Assembly (NCBI GenBank): GCA_964370765.1
Contig: CAYJKW010000018.1
Location: forward strand, 1-33,969
DNA: 33,969 nt
Reading direction: 5' to 3'
From: CAYJBH01 sp964370765
GTDB taxonomy: Bacteria; Bacillota; Clostridia; Oscillospirales; Ruminococcaceae
Shown: one piece after another, positions 7,295 through 15,573 of the stretch
How positions within the stretch are numbered: position 1 is the stretch's first letter
Layout of the letters: each line of letters opens with the position of its first letter
Position numbers and translations under genes: made by a program
Notes under the pieces: model-generated
Told to the model about the DNA's origin: nothing
Database searches by the model: none
What the model saw: the letters and a program-made list of their open reading frames with translations, nothing else

Positions 7295-8911
7295 CTACGA
7301 CTTGCTTATCTGTTCCCTTAGTGGCAAGATTTGTGAAGGAGATACCGATAGTTCATCCACCCCTGCCGAGACAAAAAACTCTGTCATCTTTTTATCTGCT
7401 GCAAGTTCACCGCAAACGCCTACCCAGATACCCTGCTTATGTGCGCCTGAACAGGTCATACTTATTAACCTTTTCACCGCCTCGTGGTAGTCGTCACAAA
7501 ACGATGAAATGCTTTCGTTTTGCCTGTCCGTTGCGAGGGTGTACTGTATAAGATCATTGGTTCCGATGCTGAAGAAATCCACCTCTTTTGCTAACAGGTC
7601 ACTAATAACAGCTGCTGCAGGGGTCTCTATCATTATACCAACAGGTATATATTCATCAATCTTATACCCCTCGGCCAACAACTCTGTCTTGACAGTTTTT
7701 ATTATCTCTTTCGCCTGCTTTATCTCAGAAACAGAGGTAATCATCGGTAGCATAATACTTATATTCCCATGTTCGGATGCACGGTACAGGGCACGCAACT
7801 GGGTCTTGAACACATCGGGTCTTGTTAAACAAATTCTTATTGCTCTCATACCCATTGCAGGGTTTTCCTCAGGTGGAAGTTTAAAGTATGCCGCCTGCTT
7901 ATCTGCACCAATATCAAGTGTACGTATTATTACAGGCCTATCTTGCATAGCCTCAGCAACCTTACGGTATGCGTTATACTGCGTCTCTTCGCTTGGATAG
8001 TCGTTACTCTCAAGGTATAGGAACTCGCTTCTAAAAAGCCCTATTCCCTCACCATCATTCTGTAGAACTGCCTCAACATCTGCCGGCGACCCTATATTAG
8101 CATAAAGCTTTATAAGTTTACCGCTTTTTGTCATTGTTCTTTTTCCACGGTATGCATCAAGCCGCTTTGCGCACTCAACATCAGCGCTCTGCTTTTCTTT
8201 AAATTTCTTAAGAGTTTCTTCGTCGGGATCTATAATAATCTCCCCTGTGTCACCATCTACAACTACAAACTTCCCATTCATATCCTGGTTAAGGGTATCC
8301 TTTAACCCTATTACCGCCGGTATTCCAAGTGTTCTCGCAAAGATAGCTGTATGTGAATTTTTACTTCCATAACAGGTTACTAACGCAAGTGCTTTTTCTC
8401 TGTCGAACTGTGCTGTCTCGCTTGGGGTAAAATCAAGCCCGCAGTAGATACACGGGTCACTAAGCAGCTCCTGCTCGCTCTGTTTTCCGGTTAATATCTC
8501 GATAACTCTTATCGAAACGTCCTTTACATCGGCAGCACGCGCCCTCATGTACTCATCCTCCATATCGGAGAACATCATTGCAAACTGTTGTGCTGTCTTA
8601 CTTACAGCATATTCTGCACAAACCTTTTCTTCATTAATTATCTCTTTAACGGTGTCACAATAATCAAGATCTTCAAGCATCATTTGGTGTATCTCAAACA
8701 AAAGCGAATTTTGTTTGCCAAGTGATAGTGCAGTCTTAACGGCAAGTTCGCCAAGCTGTGCAACTGCAAGGCCCCTAGCGCCCTCAAATCTTCGGATTTC
8801 TTTTTCTTTATCATCGGCATAACGTAACGGATAATCAACAACACGCTCTTTGGGAAAATGCAGTTTACCAATTGCTATTCCTGGAGAAACTCCTATACCT
8901 TTTAACAACAT
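7295..8911 (-). CDS. ptsI: PTS Enzyme I (phosphoenolpyruvate-protein phosphotransferase)
   Basis: Enzyme I takes phosphate from phosphoenolpyruvate on a histidine and passes it to HPr, the first step of PTS sugar uptake. The 538-residue protein is somewhat shorter than the usual 570 or so. Order of parts: N-terminal HPr-binding and phosphohistidine region, with H187 in GSKNSHTAIFART (the usual glycine-rich GGRTSH context is here YGSKNSH); then the PEP-binding barrel with GIGLFRSEFLY, EENPAMGMRAIR, SIGTNDLIQY and GVCGELAAD. It is the last gene of the PTS operon, 24 nt after the dehydrogenase gene, with AAAGGAT as ribosome binding site and the operon terminator behind it. General EI is usually next to ptsH alone, so a place at the end of a hexitol operon is unusual. 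Confidence 0.94.
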   Translation of the reverse strand: MLLKGIGVSPGIAIGKLHFPKERVVDYPLRYADDKEKEIRRFEGARGLAVAQLGELAVKTALSLGKQNSLLFEIHQMMLEDLDYCDTVKEIINEEKVCAEYAVSKTAQQFAMMFSDMEDEYMRARAADVKDVSIRVIEILTGKQSEQELLSDPCIYCGLDFTPSETAQFDREKALALVTCYGSKNSHTAIFARTLGIPAVIGLKDTLNQDMNGKFVVVDGDTGEIIIDPDEETLKKFKEKQSADVECAKRLDAYRGKRTMTKSGKLIKLYANIGSPADVEAVLQNDGEGIGLFRSEFLYLESNDYPSEETQYNAYRKVAEAMQDRPVIIRTLDIGADKQAAYFKLPPEENPAMGMRAIRICLTRPDVFKTQLRALYRASEHGNISIMLPMITSVSEIKQAKEIIKTVKTELLAEGYKIDEYIPVGIMIETPAAAVISDLLAKEVDFFSIGTNDLIQYTLATDRQNESISSFCDDYHEAVKRLISMTCSGAHKQGIWVGVCGELAADKKMTEFFVSAGVDELSVSPSQILPLREQISKS

Positions 8912-8935
8912 TATAGCCCTATCCTTTCATCAATG

Positions 8936-10198
8936 CTACTTTACACCGAAATGGTCTAATAAAATATTTTCTGCCTCGACATTCCAAAGCCCGTTATGTT
9001 TTTTTACACTCTTATCAAGTTTAACGAAAATAGGCTGTGTTTTTCCAAGCTCCTCGAAATCTGATAAAGCTACTAGAGGAAGATCAAACTGAGTATAGCC
9101 AAGTATCTTACCTGCACGTATATCCGGCAGTGTCGCAGTAGCATCGGATATAGCCGACAGCCCACAAATGTGACTTACCATAACCGCGGGTCTTATCTTG
9201 CCTTTCGAGGATAGTTCCAGTGCCTCTTTCAAATCATCGGTGTTTCCACCGGTACTGCCGAGAATATGGGTAGAGATATAATGAACATTGTAAAGGTTAA
9301 CCTCTGCCGTAAAGTCATTGTTAGATGGGCCTGCAAAGAAGTTAAGGCAACCATCAAACGCCATCAACTTATCGCCTAGCTCAGCAAGTGGTTTTATAGG
9401 AGCATATACAAAAACATCATGATAGCCATCACCCTGTGATATGTCAAGCAACGCCTCGTACGGGTCGTCGTAATCGTTAGGATTAACATAATAAAGCTCT
9501 ACGCCATTTTGTTTTGCAAACTCCGGCGAGATCAACTCTTTAGCACGGTCAATTCTTCCTGTATCAACATCGGTCACTACTATGCGTTTAGGCTTATTTC
9601 CTGCTACAATAGGGTATTCAATCGCACCAAGTCCCATAGGGCCACAACCACCAAGAATAAGTACATTGCCTCCCTCTTTAATGCCCATTGCATGATCATA
9701 GTTCACCTTGTTAGTATGATACATTATGTTATAACCGCCAATAATGCAGCTCATCGGTTCACCGAGTGATGCATTAAAGTATCCCTCGCCGTCGTAATGC
9801 AACAAACAGCCAAGCTCCATAACCTCCTGTGGAATAATTGCATAGGTGGCAGCACCGCCAAAAAACTCATATGAATATCCGGGCGAAGCAAGGCTTCCCT
9901 TGTAGTTTAGCGCCGGCTGAAGCGAAAATCGTTCGCCTACCTTAAACTCATCTGCCCACTTCTCACCTACTTCTACTATCGTGCCTGAAAATTCATGTCC
10001 GATTATAATTGGATTTGTAGCAACATTTTTAGGACAACGTTTATGCGCTACACCTTGCTTCAACAGTTTGTATGTAGACATACAAACACTATCTGTAATA
10101 ATCTTTACAAGTATTTCATCATTTTTTATCGCTGGTAGCTCAAACTCCTCAACACGCAGATCATCTGCGCCATACATTCTAATTGCTCTGGTCAACAT
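8936..10198 (-). CDS. Zinc-dependent sugar-phosphate dehydrogenase, SorE-like
   Basis: A 420-residue medium-chain dehydrogenase resembling L-sorbose-1-phosphate reductase (SorE), which interconverts a ketose-1-phosphate and a hexitol phosphate. Catalytic zinc ligands appear as C39, H68 with E69 in IIGHEFSG, and E147 in GEPMSC. The four-cysteine structural zinc lobe of classical alcohol dehydrogenases is absent. The Rossmann motif GGCGPMG lies at 183-189, and D211 at the end of the next strand favours NAD(H). GGAGGT lies 8 nt before the ATG. In the operon it follows the PfkB kinase by 16 nt and takes the place that mtlD holds in ordinary mannitol operons. It probably oxidises the hexitol phosphate delivered by the EIICB/EIIA pair; the exact hexitol is inferred, not shown. 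Confidence 0.8.
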   Translation of the reverse strand: MLTRAIRMYGADDLRVEEFELPAIKNDEILVKIITDSVCMSTYKLLKQGVAHKRCPKNVATNPIIIGHEFSGTIVEVGEKWADEFKVGERFSLQPALNYKGSLASPGYSYEFFGGAATYAIIPQEVMELGCLLHYDGEGYFNASLGEPMSCIIGGYNIMYHTNKVNYDHAMGIKEGGNVLILGGCGPMGLGAIEYPIVAGNKPKRIVVTDVDTGRIDRAKELISPEFAKQNGVELYYVNPNDYDDPYEALLDISQGDGYHDVFVYAPIKPLAELGDKLMAFDGCLNFFAGPSNNDFTAEVNLYNVHYISTHILGSTGGNTDDLKEALELSSKGKIRPAVMVSHICGLSAISDATATLPDIRAGKILGYTQFDLPLVALSDFEELGKTQPIFVKLDKSVKKHNGLWNVEAENILLDHFGVK

Positions 10199-10214
10199 AT
10201 CTTTTTACCTCCAA

Positions 10215-11147
10215 CTATATATTTACTGTTTTAATTTGCACCTGTTTTTTAAGTTCTTCCACCAACTCTGCCGAGGGTGGGTTAGTTCCTATGGTTGTCA
10301 CTGCACCTGCACTGCAAGCCATGGCTAGTTTAGCAGTATCAGACACTGAATATCCCAGTTGTTTTGCACAAGCTATAGCTGCAACCATGCTATCACCGGC
10401 ACCTACTGTCGAGGACACCTCTACATTTAGCGCGGGGGCAAAAAAGATTTCGTCCTTCGTTATAAATGCAGCACCGTCGGCCCCCATAGATAGCGCAACA
10501 AGCTCGATACCATTTTTAACGAATTCCTTGCAAGCTAGGTACATCTGTTCTGTTGACATTGTCGGGTTTGCACAGTATGATGCAAGTTCTTCATTGTTAG
10601 GTTTAATAAAATAAGGTTTAGCAGCTATGGCGTTTTTAAACGCCTCGCCATCTGCATCAAAGAAAACTATAGCACCTTGTTCTTTAAGCAGGGTAATAAG
10701 CTTTTTGTAGTAATCGGACTTTGCGTTTGCATGGGTGCTTCCCGATAGTACATAGATCGTATCATCTGCTAAATAGGATAGTAGCTTTTCGCAAAGCTCA
10801 TCTTCCTCGGCCTGTGTAACAGTTACTCCTGCTTCGTTTAGTTCTGTTATCCCGTAGCTGTCGTCAAGCACCTTTGTATTTGTTCGAGTGTTATGGTTCA
10901 CCTTAACAAAATCATGCTTTATTTCAAGCCCATCAAGCTTGTTGATCAGTTCTAGCCCGCCATCACCACCGCAAAAACCTGTTGCCACACAATCAACACC
11001 CAACACCTTCGCCATCTTAGCAACGTTCACGCCTTTGCCACCGGCATCTACTGTAACAGATTTTATTCGATTTAATCCTCCCGGCTTCAAGGTATCTATC
11101 GTTACTGTTTTATCAAGCGCCGGGTTTAATGTGACCGTGACAATCAT
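10215..11147 (-). CDS. fruK: 1-phosphofructokinase-like PfkB kinase
   Basis: A 310-residue ribokinase-family kinase of the 1-phosphofructokinase/tagatose-6-phosphate kinase group, using ATP to make a ketose bisphosphate. Motifs: TVTLNPALDKTV at the N-terminus, GGKGVNVA at 36-43 (substrate binding), and STVGAGDSMVA with catalytic base D252. The start codon overlaps the stop of the EIIA gene as ATGA, so translation is coupled. Its place between a hexitol PTS and a SorE-like dehydrogenase suggests it phosphorylates the ketose-1-phosphate the dehydrogenase makes, giving fructose-1,6-bisphosphate or an epimer. A tagatose-6-phosphate kinase (LacC-like) activity is the main alternative, because the subfamilies are hard to separate by eye. 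Confidence 0.85.
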   Translation of the reverse strand: MIVTVTLNPALDKTVTIDTLKPGGLNRIKSVTVDAGGKGVNVAKMAKVLGVDCVATGFCGGDGGLELINKLDGLEIKHDFVKVNHNTRTNTKVLDDSYGITELNEAGVTVTQAEEDELCEKLLSYLADDTIYVLSGSTHANAKSDYYKKLITLLKEQGAIVFFDADGEAFKNAIAAKPYFIKPNNEELASYCANPTMSTEQMYLACKEFVKNGIELVALSMGADGAAFITKDEIFFAPALNVEVSSTVGAGDSMVAAIACAKQLGYSVSDTAKLAMACSAGAVTTIGTNPPSAELVEELKKQVQIKTVNI

Positions 11148-11569
11148 TTTTGTCCTCCGGTAAATATTGCAGTAATCTTATCAGAATCCGCAGCGGCTAC
11201 AAGCTCCTCGACCGACTCCTCATCCTCAAGCGCCTCAACAATATTTTCAAGTATTTCAAGATGCTCATCGCCAAGAGCTGCAATTCCTATCACAAGTTTC
11301 ACTGTATTTCCGTTCCAGTCAATCCCATCCGGATAGGTTATAACACAAAGACCTGTTTTCTTGATATATTGCGCATATTCTTTTTCGCCGTGAGGTATTG
11401 CGATAAGGTTTCCTATAGCGGTAGAAAAGCTGTTATCCCTTTTCATCATACCTTCGGTATACTCTGCTGTAACGTATCCGGCTGCACAAAGTAGCTCACC
11501 GCATTTTTTTATAGCATCGTCTTTGTTAACTGTTGTTTGATTTAAAATTATCTCTGTCTTATTAAGCAT
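11144..11569 (-). CDS. mtlF: PTS EIIA component, mannitol/fructose type
   Basis: A 141-residue cytoplasmic EIIA that passes phosphate from HPr to the EIIB domain of the neighbouring EIICB. The phosphorylated histidine is H60 in LIAIPHGE, the hallmark of the fructose-mannitol EIIA family, and the MLNKTEIILNQ start is typical of MtlF. The frame is open to 11602, but AGAGGTAAT lies just before the ATG at 11569, which is preferred. It starts 22 nt after mtlR ends and overlaps the kinase gene by 4 nt. Its separate existence fits the EIICB gene here, which lacks a fused EIIA, as in Bacillus and Clostridium mannitol systems. Confidence 0.92.
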   Translation of the reverse strand: MLNKTEIILNQTTVNKDDAIKKCGELLCAAGYVTAEYTEGMMKRDNSFSTAIGNLIAIPHGEKEYAQYIKKTGLCVITYPDGIDWNGNTVKLVIGIAALGDEHLEILENIVEALEDEESVEELVAAADSDKITAIFTGGQK

Positions 11570-11591
11570 TCTATTACCTCTTTTTTTATTA

Positions 11592-13622
11592 TTAACTTCC
11601 AAAGTGATCTCTAAAATAGTTTGTTAGCTGAATAGAAAATATGAACTCCAGCTTTTCGGTTATTGCCTTTTCATCGCCATCGATTACAGAGCGTAAAAAC
11701 TTTTCATCCTCGACTAACGAGCTACTAACTGCCCCTATAGCCTCTTTTATCTCTGAACTCGAATTCTGTGGTACAAGCATTAGCAGGCAGCTTTTCGCCT
11801 TTTGTCCCGCATCATTTGTTATTAATCCGCCTTGTGGATGTAGAACAACTAAAAGTGGTTCCTTGACACCGTCTGTGCTACAATGCAATAATACTAGTTC
11901 AAGTTGCTCTATCAACTGGGTTGACATCTGTTCCCTTGCCAAAAGGCTGTTGTAGATTTTCTCGCCAGCTCTATTATTATTTGCAAATCTGTATCCGGAA
12001 AACCTTGCTAGCTCATCTATACTGATATAATTTTGCACCTCGACTACTTCAAAATTTTTAAGCATATGCTCTATATTTTTTGTGTAGTCTATTGCAATGC
12101 CCAAATCCTCGGTAAATGATCTGTTTATTGTAGTATTATCAACCTTCTGCGACTGTATAGCCAACTTATCAATTATACGCCTTACATCCTTTATCTCTGA
12201 TTCGCTTAACATAGGATGTGCGATAACTACCGGCTTGTCGGTATCTGGTATATTGTTTGTAGCGATTAAAAAGTCGCAATCTTTATAACTGTAAGGCTGA
12301 TTATATTCACAGACCTCTGTAATTACATCCTTGCCAAATAGTTTTTTCACCTGTCCGGCCATCATGTAGGATACACCTATTCCGCCCAGGCAGATAACTC
12401 CAACACGCAACCTACGCTTTAACCTGTCTTGTCCTATCTGAAGGATAGCTGCACCAAAATGTGTAGCGACACATGCTATCTCCTCTTCCGGCACGAGACG
12501 CTCAAGTTCTTCGGTTAAAACACTGCACGCATACTCAGTGTTACGATAAACATCGGGATACTCTGCCTTTAGTTGGCCGCCGAGCGGATCTTTAATTTTA
12601 TAGCCCCTCTCGATTCGTATAACAGCCGACCAAAGATGAATGCTAAGCCCCCTTACAAGTTCCTCGTTTGTTTTTAATGTTGGGGCAAGGCGGTTATCAA
12701 ATCTTTCTATCATTCTGTAAGCAAGCCTCTGTGCACGCTCAAATGCAATGCTTTCATCCTCATAAAACTCGCTACCGGTCTTAGTCCTTGCTGTACGTAA
12801 GCCCTCTACAATATAGTCGACCTCTTCCTCTATAAACTCAATATCGAACCTATACTCCAGCTCTAACACAAGTTTTTTCGCAACCTCTGCATACAGTGTG
12901 TTTAACTTTTTAACCTCACTCTTTTCTAACGTTCGCCCTACCTTAATCCTTGATATTTGGACTATTAATCTATGAGATAAGATTAAGATTGCATCTTTTG
13001 TCATCCAGTTTATGAATATCGACTGTTGATCCAAGATTTCTCTAACACCCTGTGCAATTTCGGTAGGTAAAATATCCTCAAGGGTTGTTGCAAGCCTTGT
13101 ACCCACCTGCGCTTTTGTCAAATAATTAACATATGCCGTTCTTATATTAAGTTCCTGGCCGGTTACATGTACCCCAATCCCCTTTTTACGCATCAACTGT
13201 ATGTTATATGCATTAAACTCATCTTCGAGGGCATCAAGGTCTAAACTGACTGTTGCCTCACTCACCTCAAGTACGCTTGAAAAATAGTAAAGCTTTTTCC
13301 ACTGTGTACTGTCTAACAAAAGCATAGCAAGTGCTATTCTGCGTAGTTCCTTATCGATAGCAAGGCTTTCACGTTGAGCATTCACTACATCTATCAGTGC
13401 CGATATGTCCTGTTCCGTTCCGGACAGGTACAGCCCCTCACCTACCGATGTGTCTAACTTGATATTAAACTTTTTAAGTACGGCATCAACGTTTTCCAGT
13501 TCTCGAAATACGGTTCGTTTGCTAACCGAAAGTGAGGAGGCAAGCATAGCAACGCTTACAGGCCCTTTTGCATTAAAAAGTAGTGTAAATATTTTGCATA
13601 GTCTTTGTGGGATAAAATACAT
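11592..13622 (-). CDS. mtlR: MtlR-type PRD transcriptional activator
   Basis: A 676-residue PTS-controlled activator of hexitol operons. Order of parts: N-terminal helix-turn-helix (about 8-55), a second winged-helix region (about 90-160), PRD1 (about 195-300, H217), PRD2 (about 305-400, H329 and H388), an EIIB-like domain (about 405-490, C411 in VGVICLGGIGVSY) and an EIIA-like domain (about 530-676, H580 in LVLLHCS). In Bacillus MtlR, phosphorylation in PRD2 activates, and loss of phosphate from the EIIB-like Cys signals substrate; both residues are present here. The second histidine usual in PRD1 seems replaced (G274). It is inside the operon it should control, 41 nt after ptsH. A matching operator-like palindrome lies upstream of mtlA. 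Confidence 0.92.
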   Translation of the reverse strand: MYFIPQRLCKIFTLLFNAKGPVSVAMLASSLSVSKRTVFRELENVDAVLKKFNIKLDTSVGEGLYLSGTEQDISALIDVVNAQRESLAIDKELRRIALAMLLLDSTQWKKLYYFSSVLEVSEATVSLDLDALEDEFNAYNIQLMRKKGIGVHVTGQELNIRTAYVNYLTKAQVGTRLATTLEDILPTEIAQGVREILDQQSIFINWMTKDAILILSHRLIVQISRIKVGRTLEKSEVKKLNTLYAEVAKKLVLELEYRFDIEFIEEEVDYIVEGLRTARTKTGSEFYEDESIAFERAQRLAYRMIERFDNRLAPTLKTNEELVRGLSIHLWSAVIRIERGYKIKDPLGGQLKAEYPDVYRNTEYACSVLTEELERLVPEEEIACVATHFGAAILQIGQDRLKRRLRVGVICLGGIGVSYMMAGQVKKLFGKDVITEVCEYNQPYSYKDCDFLIATNNIPDTDKPVVIAHPMLSESEIKDVRRIIDKLAIQSQKVDNTTINRSFTEDLGIAIDYTKNIEHMLKNFEVVEVQNYISIDELARFSGYRFANNNRAGEKIYNSLLAREQMSTQLIEQLELVLLHCSTDGVKEPLLVVLHPQGGLITNDAGQKAKSCLLMLVPQNSSSEIKEAIGAVSSSLVEDEKFLRSVIDGDEKAITEKLEFIFSIQLTNYFRDHFGS

Positions 13623-13663
13623 GCTTCCTCTTTTATAAAAATGTTCCGGTTAGTTAAGGTCAT

Positions 13664-13921
13664 TTACAGGTTTTCTGTTATAAATTTTTGAGCTGTTTGT
13701 AATGCAGTATCCTCATCTGCACCCTCACAGGTAACGGTTAGCTCATCACCTTTTTTTACCGCCATACCCATTACTGCAAACAATTTTTTTCCGTTTGCCT
13801 TTTTATCACCTTTAGCGAATGTTATGTCGCAGTCAAAACCCTGCATTAGTTTTACAAGTTCACCTGCTGGTCTTGCATGTATGCCATGCTCATCAACGAT
13901 TGTATATTTAAACTCTTTCAT
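13664..13921 (-). CDS. ptsH: HPr-family phosphocarrier without Ser46
   Basis: An 85-residue phosphocarrier that moves phosphate from Enzyme I to EIIA. The active site is intact: H15 in GIHARPAG with R17. An ungapped alignment to Bacillus HPr from H15 places K46 where the HPr kinase site Ser46 should be (the region reads NGKKLFAVMG instead of the usual LKSIMGVMS type). It should therefore carry out phosphotransfer but escape HPr kinase and CcpA-type catabolite control. It lies 32 nt after the EIICB gene with AAAGGA as ribosome binding site. Crh, the other HPr-like protein of Bacillus, has the opposite pattern (Ser46 kept, His15 lost). Confidence 0.93.
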   Translation of the reverse strand: MKEFKYTIVDEHGIHARPAGELVKLMQGFDCDITFAKGDKKANGKKLFAVMGMAVKKGDELTVTCEGADEDTALQTAQKFITENL

Positions 13922-13953
13922 AATATTGTCCTTTCAAAATCTTATATATCTGT

Positions 13954-15375
13954 CTATAGGTTTTTATCTGCCTTAATCTTGGCAATCAGCTCATCATATT
14001 CGGGTGCTGACAAGAAGTCGGTTATCGTAACAAGGTATGCCGATGCATTGGCCTGCTCTGCTCTTTCTTTTAGCTGGAAGTGTGTTACAACAATCTGTGC
14101 CTCACTGGGGATCTCGGATACAGGCGAATGTTTAACCGTCATTCCGTCAATACCATTGTCTTTTAGCTTTTTCCTTAGCTTTGTTGCGCCCATTGCACTA
14201 CTGCCCATACCGGCATCGCATGCAAAGATAATAAATGTTGCATCTGCAAGGTTAGTCACACTACCTGCAGTATCTACAGCTGCACCTGCAGCTTCGGCGG
14301 CCTGTGCACCTTTAGATTGTGCTTTCATACCTTTTATCTTCTGTTGTGCCGCTTCGATATCGTCATCGTTAGTCGAGCTTCTTTTAATCAATACGGCCGC
14401 AATAAGGAATGTAACAACTGCTGAGGCTGCTATGCCCAAGATGTTGGGAATATGTGCACCGGCAGGTGTCATAATCATCTGAGCTATTATACTTCCGGGA
14501 GATGCTGCTCCGGTTAGTCCGCCACCAAATGTAGCGAAGATAAATGTACCGGTTGCACCGCCTGCAATAAGTGCCAGAATTGTTATCGGTTTCATAAGTA
14601 CATAAGGGAAGTAAAGTTCGTGGATTCCGCCAAAGAAGTGAATTACTGCTGCACCGGATGCACTGCTTCGTGCACTTCCTCTACCGGCAACCATAAATGC
14701 AAGTAGTAGTCCAAGTCCAGGACCTGGGTTTGATTCGATCATATAGAATACTGATTTTCCTATTTCGCCTACCTGCTCCGAGCCAAGTGGAGTAAATACA
14801 CCGTGATTAATTGCGTTGTTTAGGAAAAGAACTTTAGCCGGCTCTACAAAGATTGCAGTTAATGGTAACAGCCCATTATTTACAAGAATCTGGACACCTG
14901 CACCAAGTGCGTTCGTACCAATTGTTACAAGCGGCCCTATACCGTAATAACCAACTATAAGCAATATCGTTCCTATAATACCTGATGAGAAGTTGTTAAC
15001 CAACATCTCAAAACCTGCCGGAATCTTACTTTGCGTAGCATCGTCGAATTTTTTAACGATAATACCACTTAACGGCCCTACAATCATCGCACCTAAAAGC
15101 ATCGGAATATCCGAACCTGCGATAACACCAAATGTAGCGATTGCTGCGACTACACCACCTCTTACATCACTTATAATCTTACCACCGGTATAACCTATTA
15201 GCAATGGTAATAGATATGTAAGCATTGGTGAAACCAACTCTGCTAATTTTTCGTTTGGTATCCAGCCATCCTCGATAAAAAGCGCGGTTATTATGCCCCA
15301 TGCGATAAACGAACCTATGTTAGGCATTACCATACTGCTTAGAAAACGCCCAAACTTTTGAACTCCCTGTTTCAT
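13954..15375 (-). CDS. mtlA: PTS mannitol-type EIICB permease
   Basis: A 473-residue membrane permease that imports a hexitol and phosphorylates it. Residues 1-335 are the EIIC domain with many hydrophobic segments and the family signature FFGGIHELYFPYVLM at about 247-261. Residues 336-378 form a charged, then alanine-rich linker. The EIIB domain starts near 379, with phosphocysteine C386 in IIFACDAGMGSSA. Length and order match the mannitol EIICB of Bacillus (about 478 residues, without EIIA). It is the first gene of the seven-gene operon, with a TAGGAGATG ribosome binding site and a consensus promoter and operator upstream. Mannitol is the likeliest substrate, but other hexitols are possible given the unusual dehydrogenase and kinase partners. 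Confidence 0.94.
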   Translation of the reverse strand: MKQGVQKFGRFLSSMVMPNIGSFIAWGIITALFIEDGWIPNEKLAELVSPMLTYLLPLLIGYTGGKIISDVRGGVVAAIATFGVIAGSDIPMLLGAMIVGPLSGIIVKKFDDATQSKIPAGFEMLVNNFSSGIIGTILLIVGYYGIGPLVTIGTNALGAGVQILVNNGLLPLTAIFVEPAKVLFLNNAINHGVFTPLGSEQVGEIGKSVFYMIESNPGPGLGLLLAFMVAGRGSARSSASGAAVIHFFGGIHELYFPYVLMKPITILALIAGGATGTFIFATFGGGLTGAASPGSIIAQMIMTPAGAHIPNILGIAASAVVTFLIAAVLIKRSSTNDDDIEAAQQKIKGMKAQSKGAQAAEAAGAAVDTAGSVTNLADATFIIFACDAGMGSSAMGATKLRKKLKDNGIDGMTVKHSPVSEIPSEAQIVVTHFQLKERAEQANASAYLVTITDFLSAPEYDELIAKIKADKNL

Positions 15376-15447
15376 TGCTTCATCTCCTAAAACATAAAAT
15401 CGGATTGTTAATCTCGGAACACGGCGCGCATCGTTTCCTTTGTCTAA

Positions 15448-15476
15448 AGTATAGCACTACAATATCTACATTTCAA
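15448..15476 (-). promoter_or_regulatory. Promoter of the PTS operon
   Basis: On the minus strand TTGAAA (15471-15476) and TATACT (15448-15453) are spaced by exactly 17 nt. Predicted transcription start is near 15441, giving a leader of about 65 nt before mtlA. Confidence 0.8.
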
Positions 15477-15493
15477 GCATATGAACTTTAAGT

Positions 15494-15515
15494 TTGTCAC
15501 AGGTAGGTGTGACAG
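15494..15515 (-). promoter_or_regulatory. Operator-like palindrome, probable MtlR site
   Basis: The plus strand reads TTGTCACA, 6 nt, TGTGACAG, a nearly perfect inverted repeat whose edge is 17 nt upstream of the -35 box. As I recall it, the published MtlR operator consensus is TTGnCACA-n4-TGTGnCAA; this site fits both arms except the last base, but with a 6-nt spacer. The location upstream of -35 suits an activator. Confidence 0.6.
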
Positions 15516-15537
15516 GATTAATTTATAAGTTTTATAT

Positions 15538-15566
15538 AAAAAAGGGCACCGCCCAAAAGCGATGCC
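15538..15566 (-). terminator. Terminator of the aconitase-family gene
   Basis: An 8-bp stem with one G-U pair (15545-15552 with 15559-15566), a 6-nt loop, and six T on the minus strand (A at 15538-15543). The stem begins 7 nt after the stop codon. Confidence 0.8.
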
Positions 15567-15573
15567 TTAATTA

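Noticed and set aside
7509..8000. 163-residue open frame on the plus strand opposite ptsI
   Set aside because: Antisense shadow of Enzyme I, no ribosome binding site or recognisable domain.
13877..14482. 201-residue open frame on the plus strand opposite mtlA
   Set aside because: It is the mirror of the well-supported EIICB gene: low-complexity Ala/Ser/Ile protein, no ribosome binding site, no family resemblance.
15420..15446. cre-like half site (GGAAACGATG on the minus strand) downstream of the PTS promoter
   Set aside because: Only the left half matches the catabolite-repression consensus; the right half is GC-rich and unrelated.
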